Positions 23,923 through 31,543 of a stretch of 64,000 nucleotides of DNA are shown here, in pieces. Positions within the stretch are counted from its first letter, which is position 1. Each line of letters begins with the position of its first letter. The notes below the pieces were generated by a model that was not told where the DNA came from, did no database searches, and saw only the letters and a program-made list of their open reading frames with translations. Position numbers and translations under genes: made by a program. The DNA lies in NCBI RefSeq assembly GCF_024704725.1, contig NZ_JALIQS010000002.1:1-64000 (forward strand), written 5' to 3'. The DNA is from Shinella sp. CPCC 101442. Lineage in GTDB: Bacteria > Pseudomonadota > Alphaproteobacteria > Rhizobiales > Rhizobiaceae.

Positions 23923-24249
23923 ATGAGAAATGGTCTCTATCGCGTTCACTTCACAACGCCGCTCGGAATGGGTGCGGGTGTGGTCCATGCCGTCGATGGC
24001 GAGATGTGGGGTGGCGACGCCGGCATTTATTACAGGGGCACCTATAGCGTCGCAGGAGACACGCTGAAAGCCACCGTCACAACAGGGCGCCATACCAATC
24101 TCGGCAACATAGTCTCTGTTTTTGGAAAGGACCAGGTTACGATCAACATCGTTGGGCAGATCCAAGGCGACAGCGTAAAGGCAAAAGGTTCGTCGCCCGA
24201 GGCTCCCGGCCTAAGCTTTGGCGCCGACCTTGCCTTCGTCTGCGACTGA
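23923..24249 (+). CDS. GrlR-family regulatory protein (108 aa), moron
   Basis: The start MRNGLYRVHFTTPLGMGAGVV and the phrases GGDAGIYYRGTYSV, VTTGRHTNLGNIVSVFGKDQ and EAPGLSFGADL match the GrlR family. That lipocalin-like beta-barrel is known in pathogenic E. coli as a negative regulator of type III secretion. GGGAGG lies 8 bases before the ATG. The gene is on the plus strand, against the phage operons, upstream of the tRNAs, so it is probably a lysogenic-conversion or moron gene. Its target here is unknown; no GrlA-like partner is seen. Confidence 0.85.
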   Translation: MRNGLYRVHFTTPLGMGAGVVHAVDGEMWGGDAGIYYRGTYSVAGDTLKATVTTGRHTNLGNIVSVFGKDQVTINIVGQIQGDSVKAKGSSPEAPGLSFGADLAFVCD

Positions 24250-24342
24250 GTGCTTGGGCGGTTGAGAGTTTACGGGCGGTTCTGGCGTCACGCCCTTCCT
24301 CTTCCGATGGGTCCTGCGGACGGAAAGCTCTTGGTAGGACAT
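24211..24342 (-). CDS. possible small basic phage protein (43 aa)
   Basis: The ATG at 24342 has GGAG 8 bases upstream. The product, MSYQELSVRRTHRKRKGV followed by a Pro-rich part, is basic and probably disordered. It overlaps the end of the GrlR-like gene antisense, and a terminator lies just upstream, so it would need readthrough or its own promoter. Doubtful. Confidence 0.3.
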   Translation of the reverse strand: MSYQELSVRRTHRKRKGVTPEPPVNSQPPKHSVADEGKVGAKA

Positions 24343-24360
24343 CGTGTTTCTCCGCGCATT

Positions 24361-24400
24361 GAAAACAAAAGCGGCGACCTCAACCCGTAGGGAGGCCGCC
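24361..24400 (-). terminator. Rho-independent terminator, minus strand
   Basis: A 9-bp stem (24392-24400 with 24373-24381, one G-T pair) has a 10-base loop and is followed on the minus strand by TTTTGTTTTC. It begins at the stop codon of the 44-residue gene and ends that transcript. Confidence 0.8.
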
Positions 24401-24534
24401 TAGTCGTAGTCGCATGTGATCGCAACTGGGCCAAGGCAATACCAACGCCCGATGATGCGGCCATCATCCTCGACGGCGTCACAAGCACCCAGGCGCCACT
24501 CTGCTGGCCAGATGCTGAAAGCGATACCCCACAT
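24400..24534 (-). CDS. small phage protein rich in Trp and Cys (44 aa)
   Basis: The ATG at 24534 is preceded by AAGGG. The product is protein-like throughout: MWGIAFSIWPAEWRLGACD, then EDDGRIIGRWYCLGPVAITC, with three Trp before residue 15 and three Cys. It has no signal peptide. The stop lies inside the terminator stem directly behind it, which supports a real transcription unit. Small Trp/Cys proteins of this sort occur in rhizobial phages, but I cannot give a function. Confidence 0.6.
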   Translation of the reverse strand: MWGIAFSIWPAEWRLGACDAVEDDGRIIGRWYCLGPVAITCDYD

Positions 24535-24677
24535 TGGCAATACCCTTGAAAACTTGAGCAATCTTGATTTATTCTACCAGCGGTTGGCGCTGGCAGGACC
24601 TATCTGAACTCGTATGGGGAAAGGGCATTTCGCCCTAGAGCGGTGGAATCCATCCACCTAAGATAGGAGAAGCAATC

Positions 24678-24800
24678 ATGAAAGCGTTTGCGTCAAAGTT
24701 GGTGAATGTTCGAGCTTACGTTCGTATGCGGTTCGGTCGTCTGGAATACGTCTGTGCGCATATGAGGTCGTGGCCTCGACAACTTTCCTTCGACTTCTAA
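24678..24800 (+). CDS. small basic protein (40 aa)
   Basis: The ATG at 24678 has a good AGGAG ribosome site (ATAGGAGAAGCAATC). The product, MKAFASKLVNVRAYVRMRFG followed by LEYVCAHMRSWP and a Phe-rich end, is Arg/aromatic-rich and probably one amphipathic helix. Two short hairpins (near 24624-24636 and 24644-24660) lie in its leader. It is on the plus strand within the prophage, next to the GrlR-like gene, and may be another moron. The function is unknown. Confidence 0.5.
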   Translation: MKAFASKLVNVRAYVRMRFGRLEYVCAHMRSWPRQLSFDF

Positions 24801-24846
24801 TCCCAGCGTCATAACCTGGGCAGCTGGCGCCAACCGCCAATCATAA

Positions 24847-24892
24847 GAAACAAAAGCGCCTGCTCGACCCAGCATGGCCGGGGAGCAGGCGC
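24847..24892 (-). terminator. Rho-independent terminator, minus strand
   Basis: A perfect 10-bp stem (GCGCCTGCTC at 24856-24865 with GAGCAGGCGC at 24883-24892), with a GC-rich loop, is followed on the minus strand by TTTTGTTTC. It ends transcription arriving from the replication block, although no clear gene lies directly before it. Confidence 0.85.
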
Positions 24893-25414
24893 ACGATCAC
24901 CCATGCAGCGAGAGGAGGCGCGCAAGGGCAATGGGAAATTGGCAGCCACCGCAGGACCAAGACCGGTCAACGAGGCGATGTAGCGGGCCAGGCCCTAGAA
25001 CTGCCAATGAGGTGCATCCAGCCACTGCACGTCTGCAGCGCCCTCCTGTTACTTCAGGACGTTGGGCATATGACCAAGAGTGCCACGGTACGAAACCCGG
25101 TGCGAAACCAGCCACAGAGGACCAGGATGCTCATGAGGAACGAAGATGGACACACGCGCAAGTCAACGTGCATCGATAGCGGCGTCCGCGCTTGCACTGC
25201 GGCTGATAGCCCATAGCGGCAACCATCACTGGTCCGCGGCATCTTCGTTGGCGATGGCTGGTTTACAACGCCAGCACCGCTTGTAGTTAGGCCCGACTCA
25301 TCTCTGGCCGAGCCTCCGTCGCAAACATAGGCGCGCCCGGAAAGGTGTGGGGCGCGCAACGTAGTTGCGACAGCCCTTCACCTCTTAGGGGTGGTGAGGT
25401 GCGAAAAACTTCCC
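24893..25414. other. 522-bp stretch without a convincing gene
   Basis: Both strands were read. Minus-strand frames of 72 and 101 residues here have shadow-like composition and no ribosome sites. One plus-strand frame (25146-25286) is listed separately as doubtful. The minus-strand transcript from the replication genes would cross this stretch and stop at the strong terminator at 24847-24892, so it may hold a long 3' untranslated region or a small RNA. Confidence 0.4.
25146..25286 (+). CDS. doubtful small protein (46 aa)
   Basis: GAGGAACGAAG precedes this ATG. The product starts MDTRASQRASIAASALALRL and has a plausible helical Ala-rich half and a second Ala-rich part. It is on the plus strand in the otherwise empty stretch. 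No family is recognised and the codon pattern is not decisive. Confidence 0.25.
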   Translation: MDTRASQRASIAASALALRLIAHSGNHHWSAASSLAMAGLQRQHRL

Positions 25415-26560
25415 TCAACCTTCTGCGGCGTATTTAGCAAGTCCCATCGCTGCCTCGAAATTGTCGTTCGCGGCAACAAGTAAGCGGCGACCTGCGTCTA
25501 TCGCGTGTCGCCCCTTGAAACCACGCGCAGCGCCAAGTTCACCGAGACTCTTCGCCGTCATCGCTTCGGTGAGTACTCGCACGTGCTCATCCGCCATCGC
25601 ATCGAGCCCACGCTGGAATTGGTCGCGGTTTTCCTTCGCGGTGTAAATGTCCTGCCACGCTTGTGATCGGCTCTCGCCATTTTTTCCTTTTCTCCCCCCG
25701 ATGAAAAGCTGGCGGAGGTTGGCTGGGCTGGCCGGGAAGCCGTCAGGATATCGCTTGATCTCTGGCAGGACCGGGGTGTTGGCGAAGGCTTCCGCCAGCA
25801 TTCTCTTCGATTCTTCGTTTGAGAAAACGAGACGTTCACCTTTCTTGGGCCGCAGCTTTGGGGTTGTAGCAACCCTGCCGGGGACCATCCATCGATAGTG
25901 CGCGTTGGTTGATGAGACCTCTGCCTCCGCCCCCTTGTCGCGGGTAGCCTTCTCTCTGCAACCGAGCAGAGCGCCGACCGGCATCTCGATGTCGGTTTCG
26001 ATGACCTTGTCCATGGAGAGCTTGTGGCCGCGTTCTGTCTGCGTCCCATCGCTGAAGCGCAACTTCCCGATACGAACGATCACGCGGTGGGGCTTGCCTT
26101 CGTCATCGATGTGGGTGCCGAACTCAACCTCCCCGTCGGCGGGTATCGCTTCTATTTCCCTGCTGGCTCGGCGCCCCTCATGTCGGCCACCTGCGAACAT
26201 CATCGGCGCCGCGCGATACACCATCCTGACCTTGGCCATTGCAGCTTCGATCGCGTCGATTGACGGCACATATTCGACCGCTACCTCTGTGCCGAAGCCG
26301 TCCTCGGGCGGTTGGTTGTCATTGGCGGGTGCCAGTCGCCAATTGGTTGACACGACGGGCAGAGGCTGGGCCTGTCCCTCCTCCGCGATCCCGGCTGGAC
26401 GGTTTCGCATGGCGAGCAGCGCTGAAAGCTCAGAGAGATCGCGATGTCTCGGCTTCTCGGCCTTCAGCTTTCGCCCGAAAATGTCGCTGTCGTTTTTTGG
26501 TGCCGTTGCCCGCCAAGCTTCAACTTCTGCGCGGTGTTCTTCGGTAGTGCGTGCGGTCAT
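25415..26560 (-). CDS. phage hypothetical protein (381 aa)
   Basis: This 381-residue protein lacks signal peptide and membrane segments. Residues 1-110 are charged and probably partly disordered. Two motifs, LAPANDNQPPEDG and LLVAANDNFEAA, share the AANDN phrase common in rhizobial phage proteins. A central basic, strand-rich part (GVFGTHIDDEGKPHR-type; RVIVRIGKLRFSDG, YRWMVPGRVATTPKLRPKKG) could bind nucleic acid. The C-terminal 100 residues are helical. It ends the early replication block and overlaps the next upstream gene by 4 bases. I do not recognise it. Confidence 0.7.
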   Translation of the reverse strand: MTARTTEEHRAEVEAWRATAPKNDSDIFGRKLKAEKPRHRDLSELSALLAMRNRPAGIAEEGQAQPLPVVSTNWRLAPANDNQPPEDGFGTEVAVEYVPSIDAIEAAMAKVRMVYRAAPMMFAGGRHEGRRASREIEAIPADGEVEFGTHIDDEGKPHRVIVRIGKLRFSDGTQTERGHKLSMDKVIETDIEMPVGALLGCREKATRDKGAEAEVSSTNAHYRWMVPGRVATTPKLRPKKGERLVFSNEESKRMLAEAFANTPVLPEIKRYPDGFPASPANLRQLFIGGRKGKNGESRSQAWQDIYTAKENRDQFQRGLDAMADEHVRVLTEAMTAKSLGELGAARGFKGRHAIDAGRRLLVAANDNFEAAMGLAKYAAEG

Positions 26561-26781
26561 CGTATTCTCCTCGCGTAGAATTTTGCCAGCGCGGCGTCGC
26601 CCTTCGGCGATGGAACTAAGAAAAACTCCCCGTCACCGCCGTGCCTCCACATAAACATCCGACGAGCGGACAGAATTAATTCCGTCCTGTCGTTAATTCC
26701 TTGATGCACCGAGGCATCGTGCCGCCGCAAATACTCCGCCTGGACGCGGGTTAGTCGTAGTTCCTTCGCTGGCCATTTCAT
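26557..26781 (-). CDS. phage hypothetical protein (74 aa)
   Basis: The 74-residue product is basic (MKWPAKELRLTRVQAEYLRR). A helical first half suggests a small nucleic-acid-binding protein, followed by strand-like FMWRHGGDGEFFLVPS. It is joined to both neighbours by 4-base overlaps, so it belongs to the early operon. No family is recognised. Confidence 0.6.
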   Translation of the reverse strand: MKWPAKELRLTRVQAEYLRRHDASVHQGINDRTELILSARRMFMWRHGGDGEFFLVPSPKGDAALAKFYARRIR

Positions 26782-27176
26782 TGCAGCAGACCCTTCAACG
26801 GAGGTAACGGCATTTCGTCGATTTCGACGCTAGTTTGCGTAGGCACACCCGGCCCGTCTTCGAAGAGAGCGGCGATACCATTCCGGACGCGCTCGCCGTA
26901 CGCTTGGAGCGCTTTCTCCGCGTCTTCCGTCGTGATGCTGCTCTGCCGAAGAGGAACCAAGAGGTTGTCGTGACACGCCTCGAAGCCGCGGCGAAAGGCG
27001 TCATCTGCGACAAACCGGAGTGCGTCGCGTGCAGCTTCCGCGATCGACACGTCAGGATCCAGTTCCGGACCCGTTGCCAGCATTTGATCGAAGGCGCGGA
27101 GATAGCGGGCGGTGTCTGTCTCGTTTTCGATGTGAGGGATGTTCCAAAGATGGTGCTCGAAGTTCTCGACGGCCAT
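26778..27176 (-). CDS. phage hypothetical protein (132 aa)
   Basis: This acidic, all-helical 132-residue protein contains TARYLRAFDQMLATGPELDPD, EAARDALRFVADDAFRRGFEA and SSITTEDAEKALQAYGERV. It has no recognisable domain or catalytic motif. It sits between other small early genes with a 4-base overlap downstream. A role in replication or host takeover is possible from position only. Confidence 0.6.
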   Translation of the reverse strand: MAVENFEHHLWNIPHIENETDTARYLRAFDQMLATGPELDPDVSIAEAARDALRFVADDAFRRGFEACHDNLLVPLRQSSITTEDAEKALQAYGERVRNGIAALFEDGPGVPTQTSVEIDEMPLPPLKGLLQ

Positions 27177-27186
27177 CTATTCCTCC

Positions 27187-27432
27187 TCAGTTTACCGGCG
27201 ACGCAGCCACCCACTCGGTGCCCCGACGTTGGTAGGTCGTATCGTCCCGTCCGCCGGCAATGGTCGCGATGGTTTTTACCAAGGGATCGATGCGAGAGAA
27301 GAATGCGATCGTGCCGGCCATGTCGCAGCAGTTCATTTCACCCATGGCAAGCGTGCCGGTTCGGGACGCGAAGTCATATGCGAGGCCATGAACGGTGCAC
27401 TGGAGTTCTGGGTGGTAGCTAGGTTGGTTCAT
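27187..27432 (-). CDS. phage hypothetical protein (81 aa)
   Basis: I chose ATG 27432 (MNQPSYHPELQCTVHGLAYD) because GAGGAGGG lies directly upstream; the longer frame would begin in the G-rich repeat zone. The strands HGLAYDFASRTGTLAMGEMNCC and three Cys suggest a small beta protein. It is the first gene after the G-tract cluster. No family is recognised. Confidence 0.6.
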   Translation of the reverse strand: MNQPSYHPELQCTVHGLAYDFASRTGTLAMGEMNCCDMAGTIAFFSRIDPLVKTIATIAGGRDDTTYQRRGTEWVAASPVN

Positions 27433-27594
27433 GTTGGCCCTCCTCAATCCGGTGAAAGACGGGGTGAAATCTCGCGCACGCGAATAGACACCCCTCAAAG
27501 ACATGCTGGAATCGATCTCGGGGGTATACCCCACTGTATGCTGCACCCCTCCTTTCACTATCTATATGTAATAACTATATTTTCTTACGTTTAA

Positions 27595-27719
27595 GAGGGG
27601 GGGGTAAAGAGGGGGGTAAAGGCCGGTCCAAGAGGGGGTGCAAAAATTCATATCCTCTTGCAAAATCCGAGATCTGCACCCCGGCTTTAGCCCCGGCTTT
27701 GGCACCCCCTTTCGCCCCC
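27595..27719. repeat. G-tract/C-tract cluster beside the replication gene (possible origin or G-quadruplex zone)
   Basis: The plus strand has G-runs at 27597-27604, 27611-27616 and 27634-27638 with TAAAG-type spacers. The C-runs at 27679-27682, 27691-27694, 27705-27709 and 27715-27719 are four G-runs on the minus strand, with loops of 5-10 bases. An 8-bp inverted repeat (GGGGTGCA at 27635 and TGCACCCC at 27675) joins the halves. It lies immediately after the primase-polymerase stop. Confidence 0.7.
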
Positions 27720-30098
27720 TCACTCGAGCGGTATGACCTCGGCGCCTGCAGGCAGGCTTTCCCAATCCCAGAACCGCATTTTCGTCTGACCGCTAGGGGA
27801 GAGCAGTTTCGCGAAGTGGACGCTGCCAGACTGCCGCAGCATCGCGAGGATATCGTCGAGGCGGCGACCGTCCAGGGAGCCGCGAAGCGCCTTGAGGATG
27901 CCCTTCAGAGTTATCCCCTCCCCCTGCTTCCGAGCGATGACCTGCCGGACGCGCAGATACTCCGCGGCCTTCTCGTTGTCTGCGATATGTTGCTCGGCGC
28001 CGCGGAGAATGACGTGCAGCGAATGCTCGGCCACCATGTTTGCCCATTCCTGGACATCCTGGGTGATGACCGGCTCCTTGGGATCGACGCCAACGGCGAC
28101 GATCATTGCAAGCCGCGCGGCGTTCTCGCCCACGCGGTTCAAGATTGGCCGGTACTCGGGATTGACGCTGCGCTTCATGCCACGAATGCGATCGTCGAAT
28201 TCTTCGAAGAGATCATCAACTCCGGGCGCCCACTCAACCGTCATGATGGGATACGGCTTCTCATCGGACTTAGCGGTTAGAGCGCAAAAGGAGCCGGTGT
28301 ATTTCCCCGCTGATAGTCCGAGCAACGTTGCCACCTGATCCGACAGAGCGGATGGGATGTCCTCCACCGAGTTCGGCGGGCGCCGCACCTTCACGGGTTC
28401 CGTATCGCCCACATCGACGAGCACGAGGCGACCGAGGAGGCCCTCGCTAATGTTCCCAGAGGATAGGGCATTCCAAAATGTTGAAGGCGTGGAGACGCCG
28501 TGGATCGTAAGGCATGGTGAAACGATGCGCGGAATATTTCCGCCCGCCTTCTCCATGCCGCCCCAAAAGCCAGCAGGTGCGCCCGTTAATTCCATGAGTG
28601 CGGCTGTGATCTCCGCGCGGTGGGAGGCAACGTTCCGGCCAGTGTGTTCCGCCAACCAGCGGCCGAACTCGTCCTGGATCACGACAGCGGACGGCGACTT
28701 TCGGAGCTTGCCAGCAAGGCCCGGCAGGCTTCGGATCTGATCCGCGAATAGCATCTCGCTGACCTTGGCGCCCCACGAGGTGCTGTCGGCGAGAGCCGCT
28801 GTGGCCCGAATCGTGATGTCTTTGCCGAAGCCAGATTCCGCTAGGCCGACCACGTACAGATTGCTCCGAAGCCCGGTTGGCCCCTTGTAGCGGCGGCCAA
28901 CAAGGCCCGCGGTGAACGCGAGGGAGGCTACCAGCGAGAGGTGGGCCGATGGAAATCGCGAGCACCCCGCGATGAAGCGGGCGAAGTCTCCGACTGCGCC
29001 CGGCGGGTAGCAAAGAGCCTCGGGCAGACCGCCGTCGGAGGGTGCGGGTGTGGTCGCAAGGTCCAACTCTTCATCATCGTTAGCGGCAACCGGCGCTCCA
29101 CGTAGCGAGCCCAGGGTCATCCGAATGCCGAGATCCTGCCGCTGCCAGCCGAAGTCGGAGGGATCGCGGCCAAGGCGTTCGCAGAGCCAAAACGCCGCAT
29201 CTCTTGGGCTGCTTGCGCCGCCCCACTTCCGGACAATACTGATCGGGGTTTCCGTTTCCTCCGTTCCGAAGTCGCGGACGCCATCTGCGTGGATCGAGAT
29301 GTCTTCCTGAAGTCCGCGACCAAGGTCCGCAGAGGACACCCGCCACGCGCCTGTGCCGGGCTCCTGCTTCGCGCTCGGGAAGACGTCGCCAACCCAGTGA
29401 TCGGGCTCGGCAAGCGCGGCGGAATTGACGCGCCGCCAGAACGTTTCTCGGGCTATGGTCGCTTGTGCCCTCAGGGCTGGCGCGCGGGTCGGAGTGCCGG
29501 CCGCGGCGAGGATATCTTCGGCATCCAACAAAAAAGCGTCCAGATCAGCGGCACCGATTTCTGGGAGGTCAGCAAAGCGGATGGAAAGAAGGTCACCGCC
29601 GGACCATACGTACGTCTGTTGGATGTCGGGATGGATGCCGAATGCGACAAACTGTTGTCCCGCGCCCAGCACCTCCACCTGGCATTTTTGCCCATCCACG
29701 AGGTATTCGCCCGTCTTCCTCTTCTGTCGGGGTGTCTCGCTCCTAAAGACGAACAGCGTTTTCGGCGCCATACCTGTTCGGCACGGAGCAAGGCCAGCGT
29801 CCGGAAGCTCCAGCAGCCGGTCGACCAGTTTATCGCAGGTAGCGGGGTCGAGCGCGTCAATGTCGACCGCCACCACATGGCCGGTTAACACGCCGGTATT
29901 TTGATGGTCAGCATGACCCCGCTCCCACGCGTCGATGGCCGCGGGAGTCGGATGGAGGGTCGACCAACCGGAAATCCGAGGCCGCTTGCCGTCGACGGGA
30001 ATCGGTTGATAGCCATTGGCGAGGAGACGTAGGCGAATTTCAGTGGGCGTAAGTTCAGGCTGATCGGCGGTGCTGTTCTGCGGCAAAGTGGCCCCCAT
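27720..30098 (-). CDS. primase-polymerase / ATPase replication protein (792 aa)
   Basis: Residues about 18-200 form a bifunctional primase-polymerase (Prim-Pol) domain: NGYQPIPVDGKRPRISGW, GVLTGHVVAVDIDALDP with the acidic DxD, and CQVEVLGAGQQFVAFGIH. A linker follows. From about 360 a DUF3987-like ATPase/helicase domain has Walker A GLAESGFGKDITI and Walker B AVVIQDEFGRW. Such fusions prime and unwind phage or plasmid DNA. ATG 30098 is used; the TTG one codon earlier is equally possible. It overlaps the preceding gene by 44 bases. Confidence 0.9.
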   Translation of the reverse strand: MGATLPQNSTADQPELTPTEIRLRLLANGYQPIPVDGKRPRISGWSTLHPTPAAIDAWERGHADHQNTGVLTGHVVAVDIDALDPATCDKLVDRLLELPDAGLAPCRTGMAPKTLFVFRSETPRQKRKTGEYLVDGQKCQVEVLGAGQQFVAFGIHPDIQQTYVWSGGDLLSIRFADLPEIGAADLDAFLLDAEDILAAAGTPTRAPALRAQATIARETFWRRVNSAALAEPDHWVGDVFPSAKQEPGTGAWRVSSADLGRGLQEDISIHADGVRDFGTEETETPISIVRKWGGASSPRDAAFWLCERLGRDPSDFGWQRQDLGIRMTLGSLRGAPVAANDDEELDLATTPAPSDGGLPEALCYPPGAVGDFARFIAGCSRFPSAHLSLVASLAFTAGLVGRRYKGPTGLRSNLYVVGLAESGFGKDITIRATAALADSTSWGAKVSEMLFADQIRSLPGLAGKLRKSPSAVVIQDEFGRWLAEHTGRNVASHRAEITAALMELTGAPAGFWGGMEKAGGNIPRIVSPCLTIHGVSTPSTFWNALSSGNISEGLLGRLVLVDVGDTEPVKVRRPPNSVEDIPSALSDQVATLLGLSAGKYTGSFCALTAKSDEKPYPIMTVEWAPGVDDLFEEFDDRIRGMKRSVNPEYRPILNRVGENAARLAMIVAVGVDPKEPVITQDVQEWANMVAEHSLHVILRGAEQHIADNEKAAEYLRVRQVIARKQGEGITLKGILKALRGSLDGRRLDDILAMLRQSGSVHFAKLLSPSGQTKMRFWDWESLPAGAEVIPLE

Positions 30099-30339
30099 CA
30101 AATGCTTCGGACGCTGCTGCTGTGATTTTCTCGGCCATGTCGCGTCGGAAGGTAGCTACATGCTGGCCGCCAAGGTTCGGTGCGACTGTTCGCCTGCTCC
30201 CGTCGGGAAGTTCGCGCAGGAAAAGACCGAATAGGCGGATACCGTCGACATCCACGACGAAGTGCGCAATCGTCCGAGCGCCGCTCACTGACGGCGGCCT
30301 TTCGACCGCCGTCAGTGACTGGATGACCGGTTCAGGCAT
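30055..30339 (-). CDS. phage hypothetical protein (94 aa)
   Basis: The 94-residue protein has a core of strands (ARTIAHFVVDVDGIRLFGLFLRELPDG, TVAPNLGGQHVATF) and a C-terminal helix. The VDGIRLFGLFLRE part faintly recalls SpoVG-like small RNA/DNA-binding folds, but the match is too short to name. It sits between two early genes, sharing one base with the upstream stop. Confidence 0.6.
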   Translation of the reverse strand: MPEPVIQSLTAVERPPSVSGARTIAHFVVDVDGIRLFGLFLRELPDGSRRTVAPNLGGQHVATFRRDMAEKITAAASEAFDGGHFAAEQHRRSA

Positions 30340-30761
30340 CAGGCGGCCAACGCGTGTGTGAGGGGGCCGAAGTCCCGCGCCGTCTCCCCGCCATCTCGGG
30401 TCGAAAAATATCGACCGACGAGCTCGCGGTCATCGTCAATACGGTCACGAATGCCGCACGCTTTGAGTAGAGCCTGGAAGCGTACCGACGGTCGATCGAC
30501 GGAGCCCATGATAAAGTGGAACGAGCACTCCTCACGATAGCCGGCGCCGACTGGAACGGCTTGCACGGTGAAGCGAACCATATCGTCCGTTTCTTCCTTG
30601 AAGCGGACGGCCGCAATGCGCCAGCCCACCCAACCGCGGACCTTCGCCATACGAGCGGACGCGGCGCGCTCCAAACGGGCGACGTCTGCCGCCGGTTCAA
30701 TGATGCAGAAAGCGAGCGCGTCGACGAGTGACGGGCCATTTAGATTCTGAGATTTGAGCAA
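30339..30761 (-). CDS. phage hypothetical protein, possible ssDNA-binding-type (140 aa)
   Basis: The 140-residue protein has a helical N-terminus (DVARLERAASARMAKVRG), a strand-rich middle (WRIAAVRFKEETDDMVRFTVQ) and FQALLKACGIRDRI, VGRYFSTRDGGETARDFGPL near the end. The last part resembles the end of DUF669-type phage single-strand-binding proteins. This is only an impression. It is the first gene of the replication set. Confidence 0.55.
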   Translation of the reverse strand: MLKSQNLNGPSLVDALAFCIIEPAADVARLERAASARMAKVRGWVGWRIAAVRFKEETDDMVRFTVQAVPVGAGYREECSFHFIMGSVDRPSVRFQALLKACGIRDRIDDDRELVGRYFSTRDGGETARDFGPLTHALAA

Positions 30762-30875
30762 AACTCCTCCTCCCAGCGATGATGCCGGTTCAATTTGATT
30801 GTGCTGGTGATTGTTGGTGTGCGCTAAGCGACGCTCAGTTCATTAACTGCATTGCCCAGAAAATCGTCAAGGAGA

Positions 30876-31094
30876 TTAAGCGGCAGCCCGCGCCACCCTC
30901 GCCGCGATTCGTTCATCAAGGAATTTGTCGACCTCCGCTCGCACGAAAACGATGCGGCCCTCGGTTAAGGGTACAGCAAGGGGAAACCTCCCGCCCGCGC
31001 GCAGTTTGTTGACCATGGCTCGGCTCAGGGAGGTGATCTCGCAGACCTCCGCCATGGTGATTAAACGAGGAAGGTTCTGATTGGCGTGCTCCAT
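30876..31094 (-). CDS. AlpA-family / excisionase-like regulator (72 aa)
   Basis: The product has a MerR/AlpA-type winged helix-turn-helix: MAEVCEITSLSRAMVNKLRAGGRFP, followed by GRIVFVRAEVDKFLDERIAARV. AlpA-like proteins bind att or promoter DNA and usually act as excisionases or activators next to an integrase. It lies between the integrase and replication genes with its own upstream gap holding an inverted repeat. It is the only DNA-binding regulator recognisable in the prophage. Confidence 0.85.
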   Translation of the reverse strand: MEHANQNLPRLITMAEVCEITSLSRAMVNKLRAGGRFPLAVPLTEGRIVFVRAEVDKFLDERIAARVARAAA

Positions 31095-31153
31095 TATCGT
31101 CCTCCATTGTTTCGGATGACTATAATGTAGTAATATGCCGGCACTCTCGTAAT

Positions 31154-31176
31154 GCGATTAAATCTAATTTAATCGC
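31154..31176. repeat. 10-bp perfect inverted repeat, possible operator
   Basis: GCGATTAAAT (31154-31163) and ATTTAATCGC (31167-31176) flank a 3-base spacer. It lies at the stop codon of the 124-residue gene and about 60-80 bp upstream of the AlpA-like start at 31094. It has no T-tract, so an operator for a regulator is more likely than a terminator. Confidence 0.5.
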
Positions 31177-31543
31177 GGTTGGCTTCGTCCGCCGCTGCTT
31201 TCGCGTCGTTGTACTCAGTCACGGCCTTACGAATGTGCGTTTCCGAGTATCCAAATTTCTTTGCCAGAGCGACGAGGGTATCCTCGTACGTTTCCCCGAC
31301 GGAGCGCATAGAGTGGAATCCCTCGCCAATCTCAAACCAATGCCGAGTATGTGCGGCTCGCCTTCCCCTCTTCCGCTTCGGTGGTTTGATTAGAGAAGCC
31401 GCCAACCTTTGGACAATTGCGTCCGCCTTGCCGGCATTAAGTAGCGCGCATATTGCCGTCTTGGCGTCCTCGGTCCGCCCTTCCGACAATGCCGCCTCGA
31501 TCGGCAGCGCTTGCAAGCTAAAGCCGTCAGGTAGCCGTGCCAT
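31169..31543 (-). CDS. phage hypothetical protein next to integrase (124 aa)
   Basis: The 124-residue protein has an Ala/Leu helical N-terminus (DAKTAICALLNAGKADAI), a basic patch (KPPKRKRGRRAAHTRHWFEIGEG), and a C-terminal helical part (DTLVALAKKFGYSETHIRKAVTEYND). That last part looks like a helix-turn-helix: AKKFGYSETHIRKAV. It may therefore bind DNA. Its start overlaps the integrase stop by 17 bases, so it is cotranscribed with the integrase. Confidence 0.65.
   Translation of the reverse strand: MARLPDGFSLQALPIEAALSEGRTEDAKTAICALLNAGKADAIVQRLAASLIKPPKRKRGRRAAHTRHWFEIGEGFHSMRSVGETYEDTLVALAKKFGYSETHIRKAVTEYNDAKAAADEANRD

Noticed and set aside
24897-25359. two overlapping minus-strand frames of 72 and 101 residues
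   Set aside because: No ribosome sites, and Cys/Arg/Ser-rich noise-like composition with no strand or helix pattern.
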